NCBI RefSeq assembly: GCF_012516375.2
Contig: NZ_CP051204.2
Location: 1,302,001-1,366,000 of the forward strand
Length of the DNA: 64,000 nucleotides
Reading direction: 5' to 3'
Origin: Chitinophaga oryzae
GTDB lineage: Bacteria > Bacteroidota > Bacteroidia > Chitinophagales > Chitinophagaceae
Below are positions 11,601 to 18,520 of this stretch, one piece after another. How positions within the stretch are numbered: position 1 is the first letter of the stretch; each line of letters opens with the position of its first letter. The position numbers and the translations under genes are program-made. The notes beneath the pieces are model-generated. The model was given only the letters and a program-made list of their open reading frames with translations. It did no database searches and had not been told where the DNA came from.

Positions 11601-12945
11601 GGTGGGGATGAACTGGCAGTCGATGGCGCCGGGCCTCGGTTTCGTGCTGGGCAAACAACCCGATAAAAAATGGCTGGATGATTTTGCGAATCGCGGACTG
11701 ATCACGAAAGACCCGTCGCTGAACATACAATTCCAGCAGCAGTACACCCAACGTTGGGATTTGCAGGCACAACTGGAACCGTTCAACGATCTGCGCATCG
11801 ATCTGAGCATGACCAAGTCGTTTACCAAAACCCATACGGAACTGTTCAAGAGCATGCAGGATTCTACCGGCGCTGACCTGGGCTTCCAGCACCTGAGCCC
11901 CTACGACGCCGGTGGTTTCGAAATCTCCTACATCGCCATTAAAACGATGTTTGGCAGGATCAATACGGCCAACGGCGTGTCGGAAACGTTCCGCAATTTT
12001 GAAGCTTACCGGAATATCATTTCCCAGCGACTGGGCGCGGCCAACCCGTACAACAAAGACCCGGGTGTCCCGTCAGGCGATCCTAAAGACCCTACTTACG
12101 CTTACGGCTATACGCGGTATGCCCAGGACGTACTGATCCCTGCCTTCCTGGCAGCGTACACCGGCAAATCGCCCGAGAACATAGGTTTGTTGAACGGACC
12201 GGGTAATTCCGTAAAAAGCAATCCGTTTAAGAATTATATGCCGAAACCGAACTGGCGTATCACCTATAACGGGCTGACCAAACTGGAGCCTTTCCGCAGT
12301 TTCCTGACCAATTTTACGCTGACGCATGGTTATATCGGCACCTTGTCCATGAACTCCTACAATACCTCCATGTATTACGAAGATCCCAGGCTGGCGGGTT
12401 ACCCGGCGTTCAGGGATACGGTATCCGGTAACTACTACCCGTATTTCCTGGTGCCTAACCTGACGCTGACAGAGCAGTTTTCGCCGTTGCTGGGTGTGGA
12501 CCTTACCTTTACCAACAGTCTCAATGCGCGGCTGGAATACCGGAAGAGCCGTTCTCTCAGCCTCAGTTTGATCGATTACCAGTTGACCGAGCTGCGCTCC
12601 AGCGAAATTGTGGTTGGCGCCGGCTACCGGGTGAGAGGGTTGCAACTGCCTTTTGCCGTGGGTAAAAATGGCGGCAAACGCCTCCAGAACGATCTTAACT
12701 TCCGACTGGACCTGAGCTTCCGGGATGATAAGACCGCCAATAACCGTCTGGACGCCGACCTGGTAATTCCAACCAGCGGCCAGAAGGTAGTGGGTATTGC
12801 ACCGTCCATCGATTACGTCGTGAATAACCGGTTGAACCTGCGTTTCTTCTATGACCGCAGGCAAACCATCCCTGTTATTTCCACCGCATATCCGATTACC
12901 AATACCAGGGGTGGCATCACCTTCCGGTTCGTATTGTCGCAATAG
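5659..12945 (+). CDS. sprA: T9SS translocon outer-membrane protein SprA
   Basis: SprA is the giant outer-membrane beta-barrel through which the type IX secretion system exports proteins; it is needed for gliding in Flavobacterium and is called Sov in Porphyromonas. The 2,428-residue length fits. The N-terminus has a hydrophobic export segment (YYGAFAVIGIVSFIIVDTAA), then the YNTQSTFDFENQVKLEYTG region and long barrel sequence ending in aromatic strands (GGITFRFVLSQ). The start is TTG at 5659: the frame has a stop at 5623-5625 (ruvA's own), there is no upstream ATG or GTG, and the first in-frame ATG is at 6016, after the signal. A low-complexity Asn/Gln tract at about 11395-11470 probably forms a loop. 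ruvA lies 33 bp upstream and a terminator follows. Confidence 0.95.
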   Translation: MARRTYYGAFAVIGIVSFIIVDTAARDRSGNFHFLSRTSWKSDTTITGNTKIDTTGRKDTLKYPLKDRRGPSISDPASRNAIDLNDPANINKTVEYDPVTKQYTVTEKIGNQNYRNPTYMNFDEFYKLQSAQSEKNYWQKRASALGNLNQRGNGPLLYNGNNLFDRIFGGSKVDIRPQGSLDLTFGYQGQNIKNPVLVEQARKNGGFNFDMGINMNVTGRIGDKLKLITNYNTQSTFDFENQVKLEYTGYNDEIIKKIEAGNVSFPLRSSLISGIQSLFGVKTQLQFGRLTVTSVLSNQKSQKQNLMLKGGTMVQDYNIRADEYEDNRHFLLAQFFRDTFNYAMSNLPIIRSLSNITRIEVWVTNKTGATTQTRDIVGLMDLGEYKPYNPNIRVNTTSHLPDRATNDLYQNLIRDAASRNTSIVVSRLLALGLKPVSEFEKTFARKLDSTEYTINKQLGFISLNQQLQPDEVLAVAYQYTYNGRTYQVGEFSQDVPPDQNNSANSPVLFLKLLKATSARPVLPIWQLMMKNIYATGAFQVNKEDFKMDVFYKDPGAENRPPSDKRYLPDGKNEYAGAPIITVLNLDRLNNQLDPQPDGVFDYVEGYTINSLTGKIMFPMLEPFADGLKKAFGGDAALEKQYLYRVLYDSIKVVAQQFPQLNRYVIRGSYKSANSSEINLGGGITIPPGSVTVTAGGQLLRENVDYIIDYNLGRLKIINGGVLNSGVPINVQFENNALFGQQVRNYFGTRLDYLVNDKLSIGGTIVRMSERPYYQKVNYGEDPIKNTMVGLDVNYASEWKGLTRFLDKLPNYSTTAPSSILFTGEVARLFPGHSKLINQAGSKQGTAFIDDFEGVKSGYDLKFPATSWALASTPKGATNSSGTVLFPEAEESNVFEYGKNRAKLAWYILEPTLQLPKSPNLPAGISLDDQSDPRVRLVYQKEVFRNRSTDFGQSQLSTLDLAYYPTERGPYNFTNNPLAMDRNGKLARPRTRWGGIMRAIDNSDFETANIEYIEFWIQDPFIKTPGSNGGSLYFNLGNVSEDILKDSKKFFENGMPDPRQEPNKIDSSKWGRQPKFQQQITQAFDNDPNIRAYQDVGYDGLKSTDEAAFYRSYMDTLAQNFGGSPVFQQAQRDPSNDDYKHYRNSDYDAARAGILERYKNYSNPEGNSPVSDPKSTFSTAATNIPESEDLNRDNTMNETEEYFQYRVDLKPGMAVGSNFIVDKIEAPVDLPNGQKTNETWYQFKIPLNQFNAKVGNIPDFKSIRFMRMFLTDFADPVVVRFAKLELVRSQWRRYMYELRPGDPVPLDQTTTFNSSAVNIEENSSRSPIPYVLPPGVVRQNTISTNNTTLQLNEQSLSVQVCNLQDGEVRALYKTLNMDLRQYKKMEMYMHAEAVGSATALKDGQVQAVIRIGSDFVSNYYEYRIPLKVTAWNSKAPIEIWPDGNNMQLIMERLSQLKQKRNMCDSCSPLQAYPMTPVADEFGNFMSVVGNPSLGDARTMMIGVLNPKDDGLPRCAEVWFDELRLSDFDEKGGYAALARVDVQLADLGTISVSGNMHTAGFGNIDQRVNERFRDNFLQYDAAANLDLGKLLPKSAGMSIPVYAGYSQAVSNPEYDPYDLDIKLKDKLALARSRWERDSMRKNAQDFTSITSLNFTNVRKLNTRQGKRHLWDIENFDISYSFSQINRHNPLIQSDLLTKHRGGIGYNYSGQPKYLEPFKKLIKTKTHWLDLIRDFNVNYVPSIISFRADIIRQFGASRIRNVGGDVKYQLPETYDKYFTFDRYYTLKWDITRSINIEFNAVNNSRVDEPAGRINTGAKKDTIWRNFFKGGRSVNYMHNANFTYTLPTAKFPALSWTNVAFGYSTEYRWTGASRLALYLGNAIENSMQKTLTAEFKFVELYNKSKFLRQVNARKPVSNNNNQNKNNNNNNNQQNNQQNNNQSSGEEISPWIKAVLKPLMALKRVGFNYNENAGTRLPGYLDSAKLVGMNWQSMAPGLGFVLGKQPDKKWLDDFANRGLITKDPSLNIQFQQQYTQRWDLQAQLEPFNDLRIDLSMTKSFTKTHTELFKSMQDSTGADLGFQHLSPYDAGGFEISYIAIKTMFGRINTANGVSETFRNFEAYRNIISQRLGAANPYNKDPGVPSGDPKDPTYAYGYTRYAQDVLIPAFLAAYTGKSPENIGLLNGPGNSVKSNPFKNYMPKPNWRITYNGLTKLEPFRSFLTNFTLTHGYIGTLSMNSYNTSMYYEDPRLAGYPAFRDTVSGNYYPYFLVPNLTLTEQFSPLLGVDLTFTNSLNARLEYRKSRSLSLSLIDYQLTELRSSEIVVGAGYRVRGLQLPFAVGKNGGKRLQNDLNFRLDLSFRDDKTANNRLDADLVIPTSGQKVVGIAPSIDYVVNNRLNLRFFYDRRQTIPVISTAYPITNTRGGITFRFVLSQ

Positions 12946-12990
12946 TTAAACTTACAGATAAGGCTAACCGTAAGTCAGCCTAACCTTTTA

Positions 12991-13021
12991 TCCCCGGGGC
13001 TTTCACCCGGGGATTTTTTTT
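12991..13021 (+). terminator. Rho-independent terminator after sprA
   Basis: An 8-bp GC-rich stem (TCCCCGGG / CCCGGGGA) with a 7-nt loop is followed by eight T residues, 45 bp after the sprA stop. This is a textbook intrinsic terminator. Confidence 0.9.
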
Positions 13022-13119
13022 GCCCTTCGGGCGATGTTTAACCAAAAGGATGATAACGCTTAACAAACACGCTGATAAAAATCATGATCTCTTTAACATT
13101 TCTTTTATAAGTTTGTGTC

Positions 13120-13488
13120 GTGAAATATTTCCTCATCATATGCATTTCGTTGGGCCTCTTGCTGCAGACTTTCAGCAAAAGCCTTATAGTGCTGCAGTTC
13201 AGGACGCAACAGTCCTATATTGCACAGGTGCTTTGCGAAAACCGTAATAAGCCCGAAATGCATTGTAACGGTAAATGTTATCTGAAAAAGGAGCTGGACC
13301 GCGATGCCAGTCAGGACAAAAACAACAGCAGTAACAAAGAGCGTTATGAAGTAATGTTTGTGAATGCCCTGCCGGAACGGCTCACAGCGCCGTCTGCAGC
13401 GCCTGTGGTACACATTGTATTTTACGCGGAACCCTTCCTTGAAACCCCGGTCCACACTATTTTCCACCCGCCGCAATCCCTGGTTTGA
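13120..13488 (+). CDS. small exported or membrane-anchored Cys-motif protein
   Basis: This 122-residue protein has an N-terminal hydrophobic segment (KYFLIICISLGLLLQTFSKS) and a Cys motif CENRNKPEMHCNGKC followed by YLKKEL. The tail has no visible catalytic motif. Proteins with a C-E-N-x(3)-P-x(3)-C-x-G-K-C core occur in many Bacteroidota near TonB-dependent receptors; I know of no assigned function. GTG at 13120 is used as start since it gives MKYFLI directly before the hydrophobic stretch. The gene stands about 220 bp ahead of a TonB receptor in the same direction. Metal binding through the three Cys and one His is an inference from the motif and the CQCC protein downstream. Confidence 0.7.
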   Translation: MKYFLIICISLGLLLQTFSKSLIVLQFRTQQSYIAQVLCENRNKPEMHCNGKCYLKKELDRDASQDKNNSSNKERYEVMFVNALPERLTAPSAAPVVHIVFYAEPFLETPVHTIFHPPQSLV

Positions 13489-13709
13489 CCATTTTCCGGA
13501 ATGCCTTTTTAGTTAGATGTAGTTAGACAACCTGACGATCGGATGCCCGTAGGGGCCGTCTGCAGGCATGTTCCATCCTTCCCGGGAGTTAAAGTTCCGG
13601 GTTACGGTACCGGTAAAGCGCCAGCCGGCGCTCTGCCTTTATGCGTAAATGTATTTCCTGACAAACCATGATGTATGTCTGTAAAGACATGCATCCAACT
13701 GACGACCTG
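13489..13709 (+). promoter_or_regulatory. leader of the TonB-receptor gene with several hairpins
   Basis: This 221-bp gap holds at least two clear hairpins: CCCGG...CCGGG near 13584-13605 and AGCGCC-AGCC-GGCGCT near 13617-13632. Together they suggest a structured 5' leader. The sequence was compared by eye with the cobalamin riboswitch and lacks its conserved boxes. No known RNA family is claimed. Confidence 0.3.
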
Positions 13710-15995
13710 ATGAAACCAATTTATTTACTGCTCATTGCCTGTTTGGCGATGCGGATGAGCCATGCCCAGGAACTGGCCGGGCGCGTGGCAGATGCAAGGA
13801 CACGGGAAGCCCTGCCGGGTGTAAGCGTAAACCTTGTTGCAGCCGGAAAAGGCTGCATGAGTAATGCTCAGGGACAATACCAGCTGCCGGTGGCGGCAGG
13901 CCCTGACACCCTGAAGATATCTTATGTGGGTTATATCACCCGGAAAATACCCGCATCAGCAGTGGCGGAAATGCCGGTGATCTACCTGGAAGCCAGTTCC
14001 ACCAACCTGAACGAAGTAATTGTATCCTCCTCCCGGGAAAAGCAGCGGCGCACGGAAGCGCCCGTAGCTATCAGCACCATTTCCCCGCAGGCGCTGCAGG
14101 AAACCAAGGCCACCACGCTGGATAAAGTCCTCAACAAAGTGAGCGGCGTGTATATGGTGGACCTGGGCAATGAACAGCATACCATGGCCATCCGGCAGCC
14201 TATCGGTTATAAAAGCCTTTTCCTGTATCTCGAAGACGGCATTCCCATTCGCACAGTAGGCGATTTTAATCACAATGCGCTGATAGAAGTCAATATGGCG
14301 GCCCTGCGTAACATCGAAGTGATCCGGGGCCCCGCCTCTTCCCTGTATGGCAGCGAAGCCGTTGGCGGCGCGGTGAATTTTATCACGGCAGCGCCTACAC
14401 TGGTGCCCACCGCTAAAGTGCAGCTGGAAGCCAGCAACTGGGGATATAAACGAACAGATTTCAGCGTATCTGATACCAAAAGAAAAGCAGGTTTCTTTGT
14501 CGGTGGTTATTATGCCGACCAACGGAACGGTTATATGGACCACAGCGATTTCCATAAGCTGGCGGTGACCGCCCGTACCGATGTGCAACTGAATGAACGT
14601 AATAAATGGACCACCACCGCCTCGCTGATCAACTATAAGACAGATCAGACCGGCGGCCTCGACAGCGCCCATTTCTTTGCCAAAGACTACCGCAATTTCC
14701 AGACATTCAGTTACCGCGAAGTAAAGGCATTGCGTATCCGCAGCACCCTGGACCATGCCTGGAATAGCAGCAATCATACCAGTGTTACCGCTTTCTTCCG
14801 GCACAGCACCATTGGGCAAAATCCTTTTTATGCCATCAGGGATATCCGCAATACCCTCAAGGCAAGAGGAGAAATCAACAGCGACGCTTTTTACAGCTAT
14901 GGGGTGATTGCCCAGCATAAAAAAGATTTCAACTGGAAACAGGCGTCGCTGATAGCCGGTGTCAGCGCAGACTACAGCCCGGCTACCTATCACGCCAATT
15001 ATATCGATATTACCAAAGATGCCGCCGGTTATTACGCCGGTTATAAAGCGACCGACTCCGTGCTGACCAGCTACCGCGTTGGCTTGCTGAATACTGCCGT
15101 ATACACCCAGTTTGCTTTTGCGCCGGTGGAAAATATGCGGGTAGTCGCAGCCTTGCGGTATGACCGTATGGATTATGATTTTAATAATCACCTGCCGCCA
15201 TCTGCATTTACCGGTGCTCCCAGCGAAAGAAATAATTTTAATGCGCTGACGCCCAAGCTGGGCCTGACGTATAATCTGCAACGCAACCGCGGCCTGTACG
15301 CCAATTACAGCAGGGGTTTTGCACCGCCTAATATTTCAGAGCTGTACAGGGGCGTGAAAGTGCCGGTGCTGAAATCCGCGACTTACGATAACTATGAAGC
15401 AGGCGGCTGGTTTGCTTTTGCCCGGCAAAAAGGTTATGTGGATGTGAGCGTATACCAGATGAAAGGCACCAACGAAATTATCAGCGTACGGGACGCCGAC
15501 GGTTCTTATACCAATCAGAACGCCGGTGCTACCACTCACCGCGGAGTAGAATGGAATGTGCGTTACACGCCGCTGAACGCTTTGTTTTTACGGACCAGCG
15601 GCACTTATGCGCGTCATATTTTCGACGCCTATACGGAGAACGGAAAAACCTATAATAATAACGAGATGAATGGCGCACCGAAATGGATCACCAATACGGA
15701 GATCACCTGGAAGCCGGCGTTTCTGAAGGGATTTCGTATTGGCGGTGAATGGCAGCACATCAGCGGTTATTATATGGATGCTGCCAACACAGCGTGGTAC
15801 AAGGGGTATGATTTGTTCAACATCCGTACCGGGTATCAGTGGAAAGGGTTTGAGTGTTGGCTGAACTGTATGAACGTGGGTGACCAGTTGTATGCCACTA
15901 CAGCGGAAAAATCAGCTTATGGCAAGAGCTATCGTATCGGGCCGAGGCAGACGTTCAATTTTGGCGTGGCCTATACGTTTGTCGGGAAGAAGTGA
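13710..15995 (+). CDS. TonB-dependent outer-membrane receptor
   Basis: TonB-dependent receptors import scarce ligands through a gated 22-strand barrel. From the chosen ATG at 13710 there is a signal peptide (MKPIYLLLIACLAMRMSHAQ). A carboxypeptidase-regulatory-like beta domain follows (ELAGRVADARTREALPGVSV), then a plug (LDKVLNKVSGVY, EVIRGPASSLYGSEAVGG) and a barrel ending in an aromatic strand (FNFGVAYTF). An ATG at 13668 would add 14 residues before the signal and is less likely. The 760-residue size and single plug suit metal chelate or cofactor receptors better than the larger SusC type. The neighbours are a Cys-motif protein upstream and a CQCC lipoprotein downstream, so a copper or other metal-linked substrate is possible but unproven. 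Confidence 0.88.
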   Translation: MKPIYLLLIACLAMRMSHAQELAGRVADARTREALPGVSVNLVAAGKGCMSNAQGQYQLPVAAGPDTLKISYVGYITRKIPASAVAEMPVIYLEASSTNLNEVIVSSSREKQRRTEAPVAISTISPQALQETKATTLDKVLNKVSGVYMVDLGNEQHTMAIRQPIGYKSLFLYLEDGIPIRTVGDFNHNALIEVNMAALRNIEVIRGPASSLYGSEAVGGAVNFITAAPTLVPTAKVQLEASNWGYKRTDFSVSDTKRKAGFFVGGYYADQRNGYMDHSDFHKLAVTARTDVQLNERNKWTTTASLINYKTDQTGGLDSAHFFAKDYRNFQTFSYREVKALRIRSTLDHAWNSSNHTSVTAFFRHSTIGQNPFYAIRDIRNTLKARGEINSDAFYSYGVIAQHKKDFNWKQASLIAGVSADYSPATYHANYIDITKDAAGYYAGYKATDSVLTSYRVGLLNTAVYTQFAFAPVENMRVVAALRYDRMDYDFNNHLPPSAFTGAPSERNNFNALTPKLGLTYNLQRNRGLYANYSRGFAPPNISELYRGVKVPVLKSATYDNYEAGGWFAFARQKGYVDVSVYQMKGTNEIISVRDADGSYTNQNAGATTHRGVEWNVRYTPLNALFLRTSGTYARHIFDAYTENGKTYNNNEMNGAPKWITNTEITWKPAFLKGFRIGGEWQHISGYYMDAANTAWYKGYDLFNIRTGYQWKGFECWLNCMNVGDQLYATTAEKSAYGKSYRIGPRQTFNFGVAYTFVGKK

Positions 15996-16068
15996 GCTCG
16001 CAAAGAAGCAGAGGGAGCAAAGGAGTAAAGTACAAAAGATTTAAAGGCGTTTTTTTAAATAGATAAGG

Positions 16069-17277
16069 ATGAAAAGAAATATATGGTTGTTTGTTTTGCT
16101 GTGGATGGGTTTTGCCGCCTGCAGCTTGAAAGAGAGGGCACCTGCGGGGCCGGTGGTACTGTCGCATGCAGGGAAGGATGCCTCGTGCCCGTATATTACC
16201 AAAGACGCGAAAGGACGCACCGTGATCAGCTGGGTGGAAAAAGACAGTACTGCAGACACCGGCATGATGTGTTATGCAATATCTAACGATAATGGTTATA
16301 CGTTTTCTGCTCCGGTGAAAATTGAGGCGACTGCCGGCGTGTACCCGCATGCGGAAAACCTGCCCAAGCTGTTGTTCCGGCCGGATGGCGGCGTTATTGC
16401 CTTGTTTGGCGTAGAGCAGCATGATCCGCGTAACAAGTATGCCGGCAAGGTGATGTATGCAGTGTCGGCCGACACCGGCCGTACCTGGGGCGCGCCCCGG
16501 CCACTGGTAACGGATACCGCCGGTTATGATCAGCGTTATTTTGATATGGCTTTGTTGCCCGATGGCGAGGCGGCGGCTATCTGGCTGGACAATCGTAAGG
16601 ACACCAAAGCAGAAGGCTCTGCGTTGTACTGGGCGGTGACTGCCGGCGGTAAGGGATTCCAGGCGGCAAAGCCCATTGCGCAAACGGTCTGCCAGTGCTG
16701 CCGTACCCGTTTGTATGTAGCGGGTAACGGGGATGTGCATGTGGCCTATCGGGATATTATCAACGATTCTATCCGGGACATGGTGCACCAGGTGTCGGTG
16801 GATGGTGGCCGGTCTTTTAGTGAGCCGGTACGTATCAGCGCTGATAACTGGGTGGTGAACGGCTGTCCGCATACCGGGCCGGCGCTGACAGCCAATAAGC
16901 ACGGGCTGCATTTCGCCTGGTTTACCATGGGCGGCGGCCAGGGTGTTTTTTACGCCGGATCGGCAGATAACGGTAAAACCTATACGCAGAAGGAATCACT
17001 GAGCAAAGCGCCAATGGCCAAGCACCCGCAGATAGTGACCATCCCGGACGACCGGGTGGTGATTGTGTGGGACGAGCCGGTGAAATGGCAGGGAGATTTC
17101 CGGAGCAGGGTAGGGATAGCGGTAAAATCGCCCGAAGGGCAAACCATTTCCAGCAGGACATTAACGGCCGACAGTGTGTACGCTGCTTATCCGGTAGCTG
17201 GTGCGCTGGACGACAAAACCGTGCTGGTGGCTTATACCCGTAAGGGCGAAATTGTTTATGAACGGGTTTCCATCTGA
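16069..17277 (+). CDS. BNR/sialidase-fold lipoprotein with CQCC motif
   Basis: This 402-residue protein has a lipoprotein signal (MKRNIWLFVLLWMGFAAC; lipobox FAAC, with Ser after the Cys). Repeated Asp-box-like blades follow, such as SNDNGYTF, SADTGRTWG, SVDGGRSFS and SADNGKTYT, predicting a six-bladed sialidase-like propeller. A CQCCRTR motif stands between blades. The Arg triad and Tyr/Glu pair of true sialidases were not identified, so enzymatic sialidase activity is not claimed. It lies 73 bp after the TonB receptor in the same direction and probably works with it as a surface or periplasmic ligand-handling protein. The CQCC motif could bind copper or another soft metal (inference). Confidence 0.75.
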   Translation: MKRNIWLFVLLWMGFAACSLKERAPAGPVVLSHAGKDASCPYITKDAKGRTVISWVEKDSTADTGMMCYAISNDNGYTFSAPVKIEATAGVYPHAENLPKLLFRPDGGVIALFGVEQHDPRNKYAGKVMYAVSADTGRTWGAPRPLVTDTAGYDQRYFDMALLPDGEAAAIWLDNRKDTKAEGSALYWAVTAGGKGFQAAKPIAQTVCQCCRTRLYVAGNGDVHVAYRDIINDSIRDMVHQVSVDGGRSFSEPVRISADNWVVNGCPHTGPALTANKHGLHFAWFTMGGGQGVFYAGSADNGKTYTQKESLSKAPMAKHPQIVTIPDDRVVIVWDEPVKWQGDFRSRVGIAVKSPEGQTISSRTLTADSVYAAYPVAGALDDKTVLVAYTRKGEIVYERVSI

Positions 17278-17306
17278 TTTTGAAGACCCCAATGCTTAAA
17301 AACAAA

Positions 17307-17334
17307 ACAGGGCCGGACATTTGTCCGGCCCTGT
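17307..17334. terminator. strong hairpin after the BNR lipoprotein gene
   Basis: A perfect 13-bp inverted repeat (ACAGGGCCGGACA / TGTCCGGCCCTGT) with a 2-nt spacer starts 29 bp after the lipoprotein stop. No good T-run follows on the plus strand (TCATTC). It is a probable terminator, possibly working in both directions with the small minus-strand ORF. Confidence 0.65.
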
Positions 17335-17353
17335 TCATTCGATAATTTCTTAC

Positions 17354-17509
17354 TCAGCTATAGCTCCAGCTATAACCCTCACTCCAGTCTTTGCGGGACG
17401 CCCACCGGCCATATGTGCCCCGGCGGGTTTTGCCGAAATAAAGGCGCCACTGTTCTTTCCATCTCGGATAATACAGGCGCAATACGTACATAGTTAAGAA
17501 CGTAAGCAT
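17354..17509 (-). CDS. possible 51-residue basic, aromatic small protein
   Basis: An ORF on the minus strand runs from ATG (complement of 17507-17509) to TGA (complement of 17354-17356). It encodes 51 residues rich in Trp, Tyr, Arg and Lys: it begins MLTFLTMYVLRLYYPRWKEQ and ends with SWSYS. The composition is unlike random frames here, and it fills a gap of nearly 400 bp that has no other gene. A second Met at residue 7 is an alternative start. No family is recognised. It ends 19 bp from the strong hairpin at 17307-17334, which could act as its terminator. Confidence 0.35.
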   Translation of the reverse strand: MLTFLTMYVLRLYYPRWKEQWRLYFGKTRRGTYGRWASRKDWSEGYSWSYS

Positions 17510-17667
17510 AGGGATATGGTTTTCACATTAAAGGATAGTCTTATCTCGTCTTGGATTTAGTCTGATGGCATTGGTATATAAATCCTTTACACATAGGTAA
17601 TGTAAAAAATATATAAATGATTTCAAATATAGAAAAACAGACTTAACCATGTACTCACATAAACGTG

Positions 17668-18423
17668 TTAATTTTTATCAATATAATAGGCGTTTGCCTG
17701 CTGGAGCGGCGTCAGCACCAGGTCATTGATACAAACATGCGGCGGAAGGGAAGTGCAGTAATACACTACATCGGCCACATCCTGGGCACTCAGCGGGATA
17801 AAGCCTTTATATACCTCTTTGGCCTTGTCTTCATCGCCTTTAAAGCGCACGAGCGAGAACTCCGTTTCAGCGGCGCCGGGATGAATAGCGGTCACCTTGA
17901 TCCGGTAAGGCAGCAGGTCTATCCGCATGCCTTGTGAAATAGCATCTACGGCAGCTTTGGTGGCGCAATACACATTGCCTTTGGCATAAACGTGTTTAGC
18001 GGCGGTAGAACCGATATTGATGATATGGCCGCTGGTACGGGAACGCATCCAGGGAATTACTACCCGGGACACGTACAGCAGGCCTTTTACGTTGGTGTCG
18101 ATCATATTGTTCCAATCGTCCGGGTCGCCTTCATCGATGGTGCTGAGACCAGCAGCAAGCCCTGCGTTGTTGACCAGGATATCCACGGCTTTCCATTCTT
18201 CTGGGATATTGCTTAATGTCTCCACTACGGCCTTCTCATCCCGTACATCGAAATTCAACGCCAGCACATTGGCGCCGTATTCCTGTGATAGCTGTGTGTG
18301 TAAAGCGTCGAGCCTTTCTTTGCGCCGGCCTGTGATGATCACGTCATAACCTTTTGCGGCAAATGTTTCTGCGCATGCCTGGCCAAAACCAGCGGTAGCA
18401 CCTGTGATAAGAACGATTCCCAT
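17668..18423 (-). CDS. short-chain dehydrogenase/reductase, YdfG-like
   Basis: This is a classical SDR of 251 residues. The nucleotide-binding motif is TGATAGFG near the N-terminus. The NADP-favouring TGRRKERL follows strand 2, with NNAG in the middle, Ser in INIGSTA, and the catalytic YxxxK in VYCATKAAVD. The family that reads this way (E. coli YdfG type) reduces 3-hydroxy acids or malonic semialdehyde using NADP(H) in the cytoplasm. The actual substrate cannot be read from sequence. It is transcribed alone; the next minus-strand gene upstream starts at 20449. Confidence 0.88.
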   Translation of the reverse strand: MGIVLITGATAGFGQACAETFAAKGYDVIITGRRKERLDALHTQLSQEYGANVLALNFDVRDEKAVVETLSNIPEEWKAVDILVNNAGLAAGLSTIDEGDPDDWNNMIDTNVKGLLYVSRVVIPWMRSRTSGHIINIGSTAAKHVYAKGNVYCATKAAVDAISQGMRIDLLPYRIKVTAIHPGAAETEFSLVRFKGDEDKAKEVYKGFIPLSAQDVADVVYYCTSLPPHVCINDLVLTPLQQANAYYIDKN

Positions 18424-18520
18424 AATATCGGATTAATGGCTGTCACCTGTGGTGACGCCTGTTGAAACAATACTGTAAAATTAGCGTGATATTGCCTAAA
18501 AACGATACTTTTTCCGCAGG

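Noticed and set aside
13489..13709. Cobalamin riboswitch before the TonB receptor gene
   Set aside because: Hairpins are present, but the conserved B12-box sequence and receptor layout are not visible.
16069..17277. True sialidase activity for the BNR lipoprotein
   Set aside because: Asp-box blades are present, but the catalytic Arg triad and the Tyr/Glu pair were not found.
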